Origin: Ga0077560 sp046330395
Lineage (GTDB): Bacteria > Actinomycetota > Thermoleophilia > Miltoncostaeales > Miltoncostaeaceae
Assembly: GCA_046330395.1 (NCBI GenBank)
Contig: JAXLSS010000005.1
Span: 81,111-145,110 of the forward strand
Direction: 5' to 3'
DNA: 64,000 nt
The notes below the pieces were generated by a model, which ran no database searches, had not been told where the DNA came from, and was given only the letters and a program-made list of their open reading frames with translations. The translations under genes were made by a program, and so were the position numbers. This document shows, piece by piece, positions 25,067 to 34,866 of the stretch; within the stretch, counting starts at the first letter, position 1; each line of letters begins with the position of its first letter.

Positions 25067-26755
25067 TTGGAGTTGACCGGAAGCACGCTCGCGACCACGC
25101 CGATCCGCGTCATCCCCCTGGGTGGCACCGGTGAGATCGGCCGCAACATGTACGTGGTGGAGCTTGATGACCGCATGGTCATCGTGGACTGCGGCGTGAC
25201 CTTCCCCAAGCACGACCAGCTGGGCGTCGACCTGGTGCTGCCCGACTTCAGCTACGTCGAGGACCGCGCCGACCGGGTGGAGGCGCTCATCCTCACCCAC
25301 GGTCACGAGGACCACATCGGCGGCGTGCCGTACCTGGTGCGGGCGCTGGGCAAGCTCACCATCCTGGGTCCCAAGTTCGCGCTCGGGCTGGTGCGGGCCA
25401 AGCTGGACGAGCACCGCCTCACCGACAAGGTCACCCTCATCGAGGCCGAACCCGGCGAGGGTCCGCAGCTGGGGCCGTTCAAAACGGAATTCGTGCGGCT
25501 CACCCACAGCATCCCCGACTGCCTGGCGGTGGCGCTGCACACCGTGCACGGCACGGTGTTCCACACGGGCGACTTCAAGTTCGACCACACGCCGGTGGCC
25601 GGTGCCCCGCGCACCGACGTCCCCGCCCTCGCGCGCCTGGGCGATGCCGGCGTGCTGCTGCTGCTGGCCGACTCCACCAACGCGGAGGAGCCCCCCGAGG
25701 CCCAGAACGAGTCGTCGGTGGGGCAGGAGCTGCGCCGCGTGCTGGCCACCGCCCCCGGACGGGTGGTCATCACCACGTTCTCGTCCCACATCCACCGGGT
25801 GCAGCAGATCATGGAGGCCGCCTACGAGGACGGTCGCGTGGTGGTGCTCATCGGCCGGTCCCTGTCGCGCAACGTGGGCATCGCCACCAACCTCGGGATG
25901 CTGCGGGTGCCGCCGCAGACCCTGGTGCGGCTGAAGGACCTGGACGAGTACCGGGACGACGAGCAGGTGATCATCTGCACCGGCAGCCAGGGCGAGTACC
26001 TGGCCGCGCTGTCGCGGATGGCGCGCGGCGAGCACCACCAGATCCAGATCCGGGCCACCGACACCGTGGTGTACAGCTCGCGCACGGTTCCCGGCAACGA
26101 GCTGGCGGTCAACGACACCATCAACCGCGTGGTGCGGCTGGGTGCCCGGTTCATCACCGCCGGCAGCAACCCGCGCATCCACGTGTCGGGCCACGGCACC
26201 TCGGCCGACCTGCTGTGGATGCTCAACCTCATCCGCCCGCGGTTCTTCGCGCCCATCCACGGTGAGCCGCGCCACCTGCGCGCACATGCGGACCTGGCCA
26301 TGTCGGTGGGCGTCCCGGGCGACCGCATCTTCCGGCTGGACAACGGCGACGTGCTGGAGGTGTCCGCGGCGCACGCCGAGGTGGCCGACCACGTCACCGC
26401 CGGCGTCAGCTACGTGGACGGGCTCGGGGTGGGGGACGTGGCCGACGAGGTGCTGCGCGACCGGCGCCACCTGGCCGACGACGGCGTGGTGGTGATCGTT
26501 GCCAGCGTGGAGGCCGACACCGGCGAGCCCATCGGCCCCGCCGAGGTGATCACCCGCGGCTTCTCCGCCGGTGACGACCCGGAGGTGATGGAGGAGACCC
26601 TCCTGGTCATCGAGACCAGCCTCAGCGAGTCGGCGGTGCAGCGGGTCACCGAGATCGGCGTGCTGCAGCACCGCCTGCACGACGCCGTGGCGGCGCTGCT
26701 GCGCAAGCGCACCGGCCAGCGCCCCATGGTGCTGCCCGTCATCGTGGAGGTGTAG
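25067..26755 (+). CDS. rnj: Ribonuclease J
   Basis: Metallo-beta-lactamase/beta-CASP ribonuclease with endo- and 5'-3' exo-activity in mRNA and rRNA processing. About 562 residues from TTG 25067, preceded by CTGGAG. Motif I 'VDCGVTFP', motif II 'LTHGHEDHIGGVPYLVRAL' with the HxHxDH zinc site, 'HTGDFKFDH' and 'LLADSTNAEEP'. The beta-CASP part has 'IVLIGRSLSRNVGIATNLG'-like and 'CTGSQGEYLAALSRMA' segments, then 'HVSGHGTSADLLWMLNLIRPRFFAPIHGEPRHL'. A C-terminal dimerisation domain ends the protein. It follows dapA by 46 bases and may share its transcript. Confidence 0.96.
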   Translation: MELTGSTLATTPIRVIPLGGTGEIGRNMYVVELDDRMVIVDCGVTFPKHDQLGVDLVLPDFSYVEDRADRVEALILTHGHEDHIGGVPYLVRALGKLTILGPKFALGLVRAKLDEHRLTDKVTLIEAEPGEGPQLGPFKTEFVRLTHSIPDCLAVALHTVHGTVFHTGDFKFDHTPVAGAPRTDVPALARLGDAGVLLLLADSTNAEEPPEAQNESSVGQELRRVLATAPGRVVITTFSSHIHRVQQIMEAAYEDGRVVVLIGRSLSRNVGIATNLGMLRVPPQTLVRLKDLDEYRDDEQVIICTGSQGEYLAALSRMARGEHHQIQIRATDTVVYSSRTVPGNELAVNDTINRVVRLGARFITAGSNPRIHVSGHGTSADLLWMLNLIRPRFFAPIHGEPRHLRAHADLAMSVGVPGDRIFRLDNGDVLEVSAAHAEVADHVTAGVSYVDGLGVGDVADEVLRDRRHLADDGVVVIVASVEADTGEPIGPAEVITRGFSAGDDPEVMEETLLVIETSLSESAVQRVTEIGVLQHRLHDAVAALLRKRTGQRPMVLPVIVEV

Positions 26756-26802
26756 CCGCACCGGCGCGTCCCGCGCCATTTCCGGCTTCACGCACTCGGG
26801 GC

Positions 26803-26808
26803 TAGCAT
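26803..26808 (+). promoter_or_regulatory. -10 box TAGCAT, leaderless start of GGDEF-EAL gene
   Basis: TAGCAT, eight bases (GCCGCCAC), then ATG 26817. No SD. The box helps place the true start upstream of a frameshift. Confidence 0.5.
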
Positions 26809-26816
26809 GCCGCCAC

Positions 26817-29278
26817 ATGCCCCCGCGTGCCCACGGTGGTGCCCGCCTGAGCATCAGGCGAAGTTGCTGCTGGCCGTCGCGGCCAGCGCGCTGGTGCTCG
26901 CCCTCATCGGGGTGGGCGTGGTGGTGTACAGCACCCGTCAGGTCCGATCGCAGGCACGCGCCAACCTCAACGTGGTGGCCGATCTGGAGGCCGCGCGCCT
27001 GGAGGAGGCGCTGGCCGGCCGTGACCGCCAGGTGGTGGCCGCCACCGACCCGCTGCGCGTGGCCGTCATCGGCGCGCGGGGCGGCACCGCCGCGTTCCGC
27101 AGCGCGGTGGAGGCCGGCCTGCCGGGCCTCAACAGCGCCGACACCGAGTGCCTCATGTTCTTCCTGCCCTCGGGCGTGCAGGTGGGGAAGGTGCGGTGCG
27201 GCGGCGGCACGGGGATGGCGCGGGCGCTGGTGCGCAGCGCCGCCACGCGGGGCCACTGGGTGGCGGGCCCGGCCTACCGCGCCCCCGACGGGGGCCGGTT
27301 CCTGGAGGCCATCCCGCTGACCGACGCCACCGGACGCTCCGTGGCCGTGGTGGTGGCCGAGTTCGACCTCGCGCCCATCGCGAAGGTGCTGCAGGGGCAG
27401 ACCGGCAGCACGTTCGACGGGCATCTGGTGCAGCGCACCGGCCGGGGGGACGCACAGTTCATCACCGCCACGCGTTTCCGGGGCGATGCGGCCTTCCGCC
27501 TGGTGGTGCCCAAGGAGCGGGGCGACGCGGCCGCGGTGCTGGCCGTGCGCGCCCGGGCGTCGGTGAGCGCAGCGGGCCTCTCCGACGACCGCAACCACCA
27601 GGTGATGGTGGCCGTGCGGCTGCTGGACAACACGCCGTGGCGGCTGGTGGAGAAGGTGGACCAGTCGGAGGCCTTCGCCGTGGCCGGCCGCGTCCAGCTG
27701 GCAACGGTGCTGAGCGTGCTGTCCTCGCTGGGGGTGCTCATCATCACCCTCCTGGCGGTGTGGACGCCGCTCAACCGGCGGCTGCGGAGGATCACGGCGG
27801 CCGCCACATCCATCAGCCGGGGCGACCTGCACGTGCGCATCGACGATCCCAGCCGGGACGAGGTGGGGGTGCTGTCCGCCGCCTTCGACCGCATGTCGCA
27901 CACCCTGGCGGCCGACATCCGCCGCCGGGAGGGCGTGGAGGCGCAGCTGGCCAGCCAGGCGCGACGCGACGCGCTCACCGAGTTGCCCAACCGCATCAGG
28001 TTCCAGGAGCGCCTGGCGCACGAGCTGGACACCCGCGGGCCCGGCCAGGTGGCCGTGCTGTTCTGCGACCTCGACGAGTTCAAGTCGGTCAACGACGAGC
28101 TCGGGCACGCCGCGGGCGACCGGCTGCTGGCGGTGGTGGCCCAGCGGTTCGCCGGCGCCGTGCGCCCCACCGACCTGCTGGCCCGGTTCGGCGGCGACGA
28201 GTTCGTCATCGTCTGCACCCCGGTGGAGTCGCCGCGCGAGGCGGAGGCCGTCGCCGGCCGCCTCCAGAACGCCCTGGCCGATCCGGTGACCGTGGGGGAG
28301 TCCGAGGCGTTCGTCAGCGTCAGCATCGGCATCGCGCTCAACGACGACGCCTCCACGCCGGAGTCGATGGTGCGCGACGCCGACGCGGCCATGTACCGCG
28401 CCAAGGGCACGGGTCGCCGGCGGTACGTGGTGCACAGCGACGACATCCGCGAGCAGGCGGGCGCGCGGCTCACGGCCGCCACGGCGCTGCGCCGCGACGT
28501 GGAGGCGGGGCGCCTGGCCCTGGAATACCAGCCCATCGTGCACCTGGCCTCCGGCGAACCGCTGGGCTTCGAGGCCCTGGTGCGCTGGCCGCGGCCCACG
28601 GGGGTGGTGCCCCCCGCCGAGTTCGTGCCGCGCGCCCAGGAGCTGGGCCTGGGACCGGCCCTCGACCGCTGGGTGATCGGGCGGGCCTGTGCCGAGCTGG
28701 GGCGCGTGCTCACCCACGCGGGCACCGCGGCCGACTGCATGTGGGTGAACGTGTCGCCCGGCACCATCGCCGAGCCCCACATGGCCGAGGCGGTGCTGAC
28801 GATCCTGCAGGAGGCCGTGGTGCCGCCCCGGGGGCTCATCCTGGAGGTCACCGAGGAGGCCCTGTCACAGGAGCCGGAGCGGATGCTGCGCACCCTCAGC
28901 ATGCTGCGTGCGGCGGGCGTGCGCATCGCCATCGACGACTTCGGCACCGGGCACTCCAACCTGGCCCGGCTGCGGCACCTGCCGGTGGACATCATGAAGC
29001 TCGACCGGATGCTGGTGCAGCACATCGACCGCGACCGCCAGGCGCGCGACATCGTGCAGGCCGTGGTGCACCTGGGGCGCACCCTCAACCTCATGGTGGT
29101 GGCCGAGGGCGTCGAGCGGCCCGAGCAGCGCGCGGCGCTGCTGGAGCTGGAATGCGACTGCGGGCAGGGTTGGCTGTTCGCCAGGCCCATGCCGGGCTCG
29201 GCACTGCGCACCGGTGGGCTGCCCGCCCGGCGGACGGGGCAGCCCACGCGGGATCCCTACGAGCGCGCGGCCTCGTAG
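26817..29278 (+). CDS. Membrane c-di-GMP protein, sensor-HAMP-GGDEF-EAL (frameshift near 26857)
   Basis: About 820 residues. One G is missing around 26856-26858 (AGGCGAAG for AGGCGGAAG). Restoring it joins 'MPPRAHGGARLSIRR' to 'KLLLAVAASALVLALIGVGVVVY', the first membrane helix. An extracytoplasmic sensor region (about residues 40-300) precedes a second helix and a HAMP domain ('ATSISRGDLHVRIDDPSRDEV'). The GGDEF motif is intact in 'RFGGDEFVI', with inhibitory-site RxxD ('RPTD') five residues before it. The EAL domain is intact: 'FEALVRW', 'EVTEEAL', 'DDFGTGHSNL', 'KLDRML', 'VVAEGVE'. It may both make and break c-di-GMP. The 3' end overlaps sodA. Confidence 0.9.
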
Positions 29279-29865
29279 TTGCGTGCCACCTCGTCCCAGT
29301 TCACGACGTTCCAGAACGCCTTGAGGTAGTCCGGACGCCGGTTCTGGTAGTTGAGGTAGTAGGCGTGCTCCCACACGTCGATCCCCAGCAGCGGCACGTT
29401 GCCGTCCAGCAGCGGTGAGTCCTGGTTGGGTGTGGAGGTGACCTCCAGGCCCGACCCGTTCCAGACCAGCCACGACCAGCCGGAGCCGAAGCGCCCCGTG
29501 CCCGCGGTGGTCATCTTCTCGCGCAGCTGATCCGCGCCGCCGAAGGCCGTGTTCACGGCCTCCGCGAGGGCGCCCGTGGGATCACCGCCGCCACCCGGGC
29601 CCATCACCTTCCAGAACAGGGTGTGGTTGGCGTGGCCGCCCGCGTTGTTGCGCACCGGGCCCTGCTTGTCGGCCGGGAGGCTGGACAGGTTGCGCAGCAC
29701 CTCCTCCACCGACGCGTTCTCCAGCGGGGTGCCGGCCAGCGCGGCGTTGGCGTTGTCCACGTAGGTCTTGTGGTGCTTGTCGTGGTGGATCTCCATCGTG
29801 CGCGCATCGATGTGCGGCTCGAGGGCGTCGAAGGCATACGGCAGGGGGGGAAGCTCGAAGGCCAT
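29257..29865 (-). CDS. sodA: Superoxide dismutase (Mn/Fe)
   Basis: Converts superoxide to oxygen and peroxide. 202 residues. Metal ligands are a His in 'DARTMEIHHDKHHKTYVDN', a His in 'GGHANHTLFW', and Asp and His in 'LLGIDVWEHAYYLNYQNRRPDYL'. 'GSGWSWLVWNGSGLEV' is the usual core strand pair. Whether Mn or Fe is used cannot be read with certainty; cytoplasmic, as there is no signal peptide. ATG 29865 has an SD GAGGAG. Convergent with the GGDEF-EAL gene (22-base overlap) and divergent from ftsK. Confidence 0.96.
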   Translation of the reverse strand: MAFELPPLPYAFDALEPHIDARTMEIHHDKHHKTYVDNANAALAGTPLENASVEEVLRNLSSLPADKQGPVRNNAGGHANHTLFWKVMGPGGGGDPTGALAEAVNTAFGGADQLREKMTTAGTGRFGSGWSWLVWNGSGLEVTSTPNQDSPLLDGNVPLLGIDVWEHAYYLNYQNRRPDYLKAFWNVVNWDEVARNYEAARS

Positions 29866-29961
29866 GGGGTCGTCTCCTCACTGACACGGCGCAGTTCGTG
29901 GGCCGGAAGTGCAATGCACGCTACCTGTCCCGGGCAGGAACCGGGACGCGGCCGGCCAACA

Positions 29962-32523
29962 ATGACTACGGGATTGGGCGCCCGCACGGGGCGGCCCGTG
30001 TCCGCGGGAGGCCGTGACTTCTTGGGTACCCAGCTGGCTCGTCATCGCAAACCCGCCCGCCGCCGGGCCGCACCCGCGCGCTCCGCGGCGAAGAAGGCAC
30101 CCATCCGCCCGCACCAGCAGCGCGAGATGGTGGGCGTGGGCCTTGTGGGCCTGGGTGCGTTCCTGGGCGCGCAGGTGTACCTGGGCGTGGGCGCGGGTCC
30201 GCTGGGTCGCTGGCTGGAGCTGGGCGTGCGGCTGCTGGTGGGCCGCCTCACCATGCTGGCGCCGCTGCTGCTGATCGCGGTGGGCGTGCTGCTGGTGCTG
30301 GACCACGACCTGCTGCGCTCCGCGCCCATGCGCGTGGGTGCCGCCGTGGGCGCCCTCAGCATCTGCACCGCCCTGGCCGCCGGCAGCTTCGGGCTGGGCG
30401 GCATGACCCACCGGGGCTGGTTCGACCCCCAGGTGATGCGCGGCCGCGGCGGCGTGGTGGGCGAGACGGTGTGGTGCCTGCTGGGCAACAGCGTCGGCGG
30501 CATCGGCACGGCCCTGGTGGTGGGCCTCGGCATGCTGGGGGCGCTGGTGCTGGTGTCCGGGGCCTCCCTGGGTCACGTCCTGCGCCGGTCCGGAACGGGC
30601 GCGGCCGTGGCGGGGCGCACCGTGGGCCGCGGGGTCAGCAGCGCAACCCTCACCGCCATCCGTGGCGGCCAGGCCATGCGCCGCCACGTGCGCACCGCGC
30701 TGGACACCGACGGCGGCACGGTGGCCGTCATCGGCGTGCGCCGCCGGTCCACCGGCGGGTCGCGCCCCCTGGTGGACGGTGCCGACCACTTCCCCGACCT
30801 GTTCGAGGAGCCCTCCCACATGCCGCCCTCACCCGCACTGGGTGACGAGGCGGATCACGACGCCGTGGACCACCACGCCGAACCGCACCCCCCGCCGCCG
30901 CCCCCGATGGACGAGACCCACGAGGAGGATGCCGAGGACGAGGAGGTGGAGGAGGCGCCCCCGGCGCCGGAACCCCCCGCGGCCACGGGCCCCGCGCAGC
31001 AGCGCCTGCCCGTGGACGGCCGCCGCGCCTACCGCACTCCCAGCGCCCGCCTGCTGCGCCGCAGCTCCGGCCCGGGCCGCGTTCCCCAGACGGTGATCAC
31101 GGAGACCTCGCGGCGCCTGGAGGAGACGCTGGGGCACTTCGGCATCACCGCCAGCGTGGTGGGCGCGGTGTCCGGTCCGCGCGTCACCCGCTACGAGCTG
31201 CAGCTGGCCCCCGGCACCAAGGTGGGGCGCATCTCGGCGCTGCGCGACGACCTCGCATACGCCCTGGCGGCACGTGAGGAACTGCGCATCCTGGCGCCCA
31301 TCCCGGGCAAGCAGGCGGTGGGGGTGGAGGTGCCCAACCCCGAGGCCACGCTGATCACACTGGGTGACATCTACCGCGAGTTCCCGCCCAACTCGGGCCC
31401 GCTCATGGCCTGGCTGGGCCTGGACATCTCCGGCAAGCCGGTCTACGTGGACCTGGCCCGCATGCCGCACCTGCTGATCGCGGGCTCGACGGGCACCGGC
31501 AAGAGCGTGTGCCTCAACGTGCTGCTGGCCTCGCTGCTGTTGCGCTCCAGCCCCAACGAGCTGCGGATGATCCTGATCGACCCCAAGAAGGTGGAGCTCA
31601 ACCACTACGAGTCCATCCCGCACCTGCTGACCCCCGTGGTCACCAACATGCGCGACGCCTCGGCGGTGCTCATGAACATCGTGCGCGAGATGGAGACCCG
31701 CTACGAGCTGATGGGGCTGGCCCGTGCGCGCAACCTGCGCGACTGGAACGAGGTGCGGGCCCGCGCCGGGCAGCCGCCCATGCCGACGGTGCTGGTGCTC
31801 ATCGACGAGCTGGCAGACCTCATGATGACCTCCCCCGCCGAGGTGGAGGACGCCATCATCCGCCTGGCCCAGAAGAGCCGCGCCGTGGGCATCCACCTTG
31901 TGCTGGCCACGCAGCGGCCGTCGGCCGACGTCATCACGGGCATGATCAAGGCCAACGTGCCTTCCCGGGTGGCCTTCGCCGTGTCCTCCCAGGTGGACTC
32001 CCGCGTGATCCTCGACGCCGGCGGCGCGGAGAGCCTGCTGGGCAGCGGCGACATGCTGTTCCGACCCGTGGGCACCAGCCGCCTGCAGCGGCTGCAGGGG
32101 GCCTACGTCAGCGAGGAGGAGATCGAGGCCATCACGGGGCACTGGCGCACCCAGGGCCGGCCCGAGATGCGCCAGGAGCTGCTGGAGCGGCCCCCGGACG
32201 CCGCCGAGGCCGAGCCCGACCCCGAGGCCGACGAGATGCTGGCGCGTTCCATCGAGCTGGTGGTGCAGCAGGGCACCGCGTCGGTGTCGCTGCTGCAGCG
32301 GCGGCTGGGCGTGGGGTACGCCCGCGCCGGGCGCCTGGTGGACATGATGGAGCGCATGGGCGTGGTGTCGGGGCACGAGGGCTCGAAGCCCAGGTCGGTG
32401 CTGGTGGGCTCCGGCGACCTGCCGCGCCTGCTGTCACGGGCCGGTGGCAGCGGCACGCCACCCGCGGACGCCGAGGATGCGCAAATCACCGACGAGGAAC
32501 CGGATACCGACGCATTTTCGTAG
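29962..32523 (+). CDS. ftsK: DNA translocase FtsK/SpoIIIE
   Basis: Pumps chromosomal DNA at the division septum. About 853 residues. Basic N-terminus, four membrane helices (about residues 55-220), an acidic/Pro-rich linker, then the motor. The alpha/beta domain has 'GPRVTRYELQLAPGTKVGRISAL'. Walker A is 'LLIAGSTGTGKSVCLNVLLASLL' (near residue 507), Walker B 'VLVLIDELADLMM', with 'GIHLVLATQRPSADVITGMIKANVPSRVAF'. The C-terminal gamma winged helix is 'GTASVSLLQRRLGVGYARAGRLVDMMERMGVV', the part that reads KOPS-type sequences. Start ATG 29962 is the first plausible codon; no SD is visible, and GTG 29998 is an alternative. Confidence 0.95.
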   Translation: MTTGLGARTGRPVSAGGRDFLGTQLARHRKPARRRAAPARSAAKKAPIRPHQQREMVGVGLVGLGAFLGAQVYLGVGAGPLGRWLELGVRLLVGRLTMLAPLLLIAVGVLLVLDHDLLRSAPMRVGAAVGALSICTALAAGSFGLGGMTHRGWFDPQVMRGRGGVVGETVWCLLGNSVGGIGTALVVGLGMLGALVLVSGASLGHVLRRSGTGAAVAGRTVGRGVSSATLTAIRGGQAMRRHVRTALDTDGGTVAVIGVRRRSTGGSRPLVDGADHFPDLFEEPSHMPPSPALGDEADHDAVDHHAEPHPPPPPPMDETHEEDAEDEEVEEAPPAPEPPAATGPAQQRLPVDGRRAYRTPSARLLRRSSGPGRVPQTVITETSRRLEETLGHFGITASVVGAVSGPRVTRYELQLAPGTKVGRISALRDDLAYALAAREELRILAPIPGKQAVGVEVPNPEATLITLGDIYREFPPNSGPLMAWLGLDISGKPVYVDLARMPHLLIAGSTGTGKSVCLNVLLASLLLRSSPNELRMILIDPKKVELNHYESIPHLLTPVVTNMRDASAVLMNIVREMETRYELMGLARARNLRDWNEVRARAGQPPMPTVLVLIDELADLMMTSPAEVEDAIIRLAQKSRAVGIHLVLATQRPSADVITGMIKANVPSRVAFAVSSQVDSRVILDAGGAESLLGSGDMLFRPVGTSRLQRLQGAYVSEEEIEAITGHWRTQGRPEMRQELLERPPDAAEAEPDPEADEMLARSIELVVQQGTASVSLLQRRLGVGYARAGRLVDMMERMGVVSGHEGSKPRSVLVGSGDLPRLLSRAGGSGTPPADAEDAQITDEEPDTDAFS

Positions 32524-32617
32524 GTACACCGCCGCCTGAGTTGCCGGAAGTTGCACGTGGCGGAACCCCTGGCTAGGGTTGGCCAGCCCGTTTGTCCTCC
32601 ATATGGGCCATTTTCGT

Positions 32618-33418
32618 ATGTTCGAGATCGGGAACACCCTTCGCGAGGCCCGGCTGCGGCGCGGCCTCGACATCGCCGACTGCGAGGTCGCGACCAAGAT
32701 CAGGACGAAGTACCTCCGGGCGCTGGAGGACGAACACTTCGACCTGCTCCCGTCGCCCGCGTATGTCCGCGGGTTCCTGCGCAGCTACGCCGACTTCCTG
32801 GAACTGGACGGCCAGCTGGTCATCGACGAGTACGAGTCGCGGTTCGGAAACCATGATCCCATCGACCACGACCGCTGGGGCCGCACGCCCGGTGCACCGG
32901 CCGCCGCGCCCGCGGCACCCGGCCGGCGTCGCACCCGGGCCAGCGCCCGGCGGGCGGGTCCCACACCGGGCAACCGGCGGCGCACCGAGGCCCAGCTCCT
33001 GTGGCTGGCCATCGGCGGCGTGCTGGGCGTTGGGCTGCTGATCCAGCTGGGCGCGGGCAACCGGCAGACGCCGCCGCCGTTCACGCCCACCACGTCCACC
33101 AAGCCGGACACGGTGCCGGCCACCGACCCCAAGCTGGCCACGTCCGAGCGTCCCGTGCCCGTGCGCGTCACCTTCACCGGGCTGGGCACCACGGGGGCCT
33201 GGCTGGAGGTGCACGCCCGCAACAAGGCCGGGCGGCGGGTGTATTACCAGGTGCTCGGCGCGGGCTCCACGAAGACGTTCAACGTCGATCAGTCGCTGTG
33301 GTTCACCACCGCCAACGCCGTGGGTCTGCGGGTGACGGTGAACGGCAAGCACACGCCGCTCACCGGCGCCAACGCCTCGTACCAGGTCAGCCGTCGCGGG
33401 CTGGTGCCAAGCGGCTGA
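32618..33418 (+). CDS. RodZ-like helix-turn-helix membrane protein
   Basis: 266 residues, single-pass. The N-terminal HTH_25 domain has 'IGNTLREARLRRGLDIADCEVATKIRTKYLRALEDEHFDLLPSPAYVRGFLRSYADFL'. A basic linker follows, then a membrane helix ('LLWLAIGGVLGVGLLIQL'), a Thr/Pro-rich spacer and an extracytoplasmic DUF4115-type domain ('PVPVRVTFTGLGTTGAWLEV...'). RodZ proteins link cytoskeleton and cell-wall synthesis. In Actinobacteria this gene commonly sits between ftsK and cinA. ATG 32618 fits the conserved N-terminus; an in-frame ATG at 32603 is possible. Confidence 0.85.
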   Translation: MFEIGNTLREARLRRGLDIADCEVATKIRTKYLRALEDEHFDLLPSPAYVRGFLRSYADFLELDGQLVIDEYESRFGNHDPIDHDRWGRTPGAPAAAPAAPGRRRTRASARRAGPTPGNRRRTEAQLLWLAIGGVLGVGLLIQLGAGNRQTPPPFTPTTSTKPDTVPATDPKLATSERPVPVRVTFTGLGTTGAWLEVHARNKAGRRVYYQVLGAGSTKTFNVDQSLWFTTANAVGLRVTVNGKHTPLTGANASYQVSRRGLVPSG

Positions 33419-33434
33419 TCCGGCGGCACCGCGC

Positions 33435-34715
33435 GTGGTGCGCGCCGCCGTGGTGGTCACCGGCGACGAGGTGCTGCACGGGCGCGTGGCCGAGGCGAAC
33501 GCGGCGCACCTGTGCGCGTGGCTGGAGTCGCGGGGCGTGGTGCCCCACGGCATCGAGGTGGTGCCGGACGAGCTGCCCCGCATCGGCGCCGCGGTGGCGG
33601 GTCGCATCGCGGAGGGCATCGAGCTGGTGCTGGTCACCGGCGGGCTGGGCGGCACCCATGACGATCTCACCATGGAGGCCGTGGCGGCCGCGGTGGGCGC
33701 CGGGTACCGGCTCGACCCCGAGGCGCTGGTGATGGTGGAGGCCAGCGTGGCGGCGCTGCGGGTGCCGGGATGGGCCGTGGACCCCGCGGTGCGCGCCGAG
33801 GCCAACCGCAAGCAGGCCACCCTCCCCGAGGGCGCGCGGGTGCTGCCCCCGGTGGGCACGGCGCCCGGGTGCGTGCTGCGCGCCGGCGCGTCGCTGGTGG
33901 TGGTGCTGCCGGGGCCGCCCGTCGAGCTGCAGCCCATGTGGGAGCGCGCCGCCACCGAGGACCCCGACGTGCGGGCGCTGCTGGCGGGGCGCGCCGAGGG
34001 CCGCAGGGTGCTGCGCCTGGGCGGGGTGGTGGAGACCCAGATGATCGAGGCGCTGCGCGACCTCGACCCGGCGGTGGTGGCCGGGGCCCGGGTGGGCATC
34101 TGCGCCCGCTACGGCGAGCTGGAGGTGACGGTGGCCGACGCCGGCGCGCCCGGGGCCGCCGCGGCGCTCACCCACGCCCTGCGCGACCGGTTCGGGGCCT
34201 CGCTGTACAGCGAGGACGGGTCCACCCTGGTGCAGGTGCTGGGCGGCCGTCTGGTGGCGGCGGGGCACACCCTGGCGGTGGCCGAGTCGTGCACCGCGGG
34301 CATGGTGGGTGCACGCCTCACCGAGCTGGCCGGGGCGTCCGCCTGGTTCCTGGGCGGCGTCCTCAGCTACGCCAACGCGGTCAAGCGCGATCAGCTCGGC
34401 GTGCCCCAGGAGCTGCTGGACGCCCACGGCGCGGTGTCGGCGGAGTGCGCGACCGCCATGGCGCAGGGCGTGCGTGAACGGCTGGGCGCCGACTGGGGTC
34501 TGTCCATCACCGGCATCGCCGGGCCGGACGGGGGCACGGCGGAGAAGCCGGTGGGGACGGTGTACGTGGGCGTCGCCGGCCCCGGGGTGGACGAGGTGCG
34601 CCACCACCTGCTGCGCGGGTCGCGCGACCGCATCCGGTCGCAGGCCACGGCGGTGGCCCTGCACCTGCTGCGGGTGCACGTGCCGGAGGTGCCCTCCGGT
34701 GACGCACCGGTGTGA
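33435..34715 (+). CDS. cinA: CinA-family protein (nicotinamide-nucleotide amidase)
   Basis: 426 residues. The N-terminal MoCF-like domain has 'RAAVVVTGDEVLHGRVAEANAAHLCAWLESRG' and 'VTGGLGGTHDDLTMEAVA', with 'VVLPGPPVELQPMWE'. The C-terminal CinA_C domain has 'LAVAESCTAGMVGARLTELAGASAWFLGGVLSYANAVK', 'SVSAECA'-like and 'LSITGIAGPDGGTAEKPVGTVYVG'. CinA deamidates NMN and hydrolyses ADP-ribose. Its name comes from competence induction, but no competence genes are seen here. 16 bases after the RodZ-like gene; a recA promoter follows. Confidence 0.93.
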   Translation: MVRAAVVVTGDEVLHGRVAEANAAHLCAWLESRGVVPHGIEVVPDELPRIGAAVAGRIAEGIELVLVTGGLGGTHDDLTMEAVAAAVGAGYRLDPEALVMVEASVAALRVPGWAVDPAVRAEANRKQATLPEGARVLPPVGTAPGCVLRAGASLVVVLPGPPVELQPMWERAATEDPDVRALLAGRAEGRRVLRLGGVVETQMIEALRDLDPAVVAGARVGICARYGELEVTVADAGAPGAAAALTHALRDRFGASLYSEDGSTLVQVLGGRLVAAGHTLAVAESCTAGMVGARLTELAGASAWFLGGVLSYANAVKRDQLGVPQELLDAHGAVSAECATAMAQGVRERLGADWGLSITGIAGPDGGTAEKPVGTVYVGVAGPGVDEVRHHLLRGSRDRIRSQATAVALHLLRVHVPEVPSGDAPV

Positions 34716-34788
34716 GCGTCGTCACACGGCGACACGCTTCCGGCGCGGGCGGTGGGGGACACTGACGGCGTGACGTCCGGCGGGCCTG

Positions 34789-34802
34789 CGAACATGCGTT
34801 CG
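34789..34802 (+). promoter_or_regulatory. LexA (SOS) box upstream of recA
   Basis: CGAACATGCGTTCG is a perfect palindromic match to the Gram-positive LexA box (CGAAC-N4-GTTCG). It overlaps the region expected for the -35 of the recA promoter, so LexA would block polymerase binding until SOS induction. Confidence 0.85.
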
Positions 34803-34822
34803 CTTTCGACCGCGGCACGTCG

Positions 34823-34828
34823 TACACT
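34823..34828 (+). promoter_or_regulatory. -10 box TACACT of recA
   Basis: TACACT with TTCGCT (34799-34804) as a plausible -35 at 18-base spacing, inside the SOS box. The leader to the GTG start is about 35 bases and carries a strong SD. Confidence 0.55.
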
Positions 34829-34866
34829 CGACGCCACCAACGCACCACGTTCCCAGGAGGCCCATC

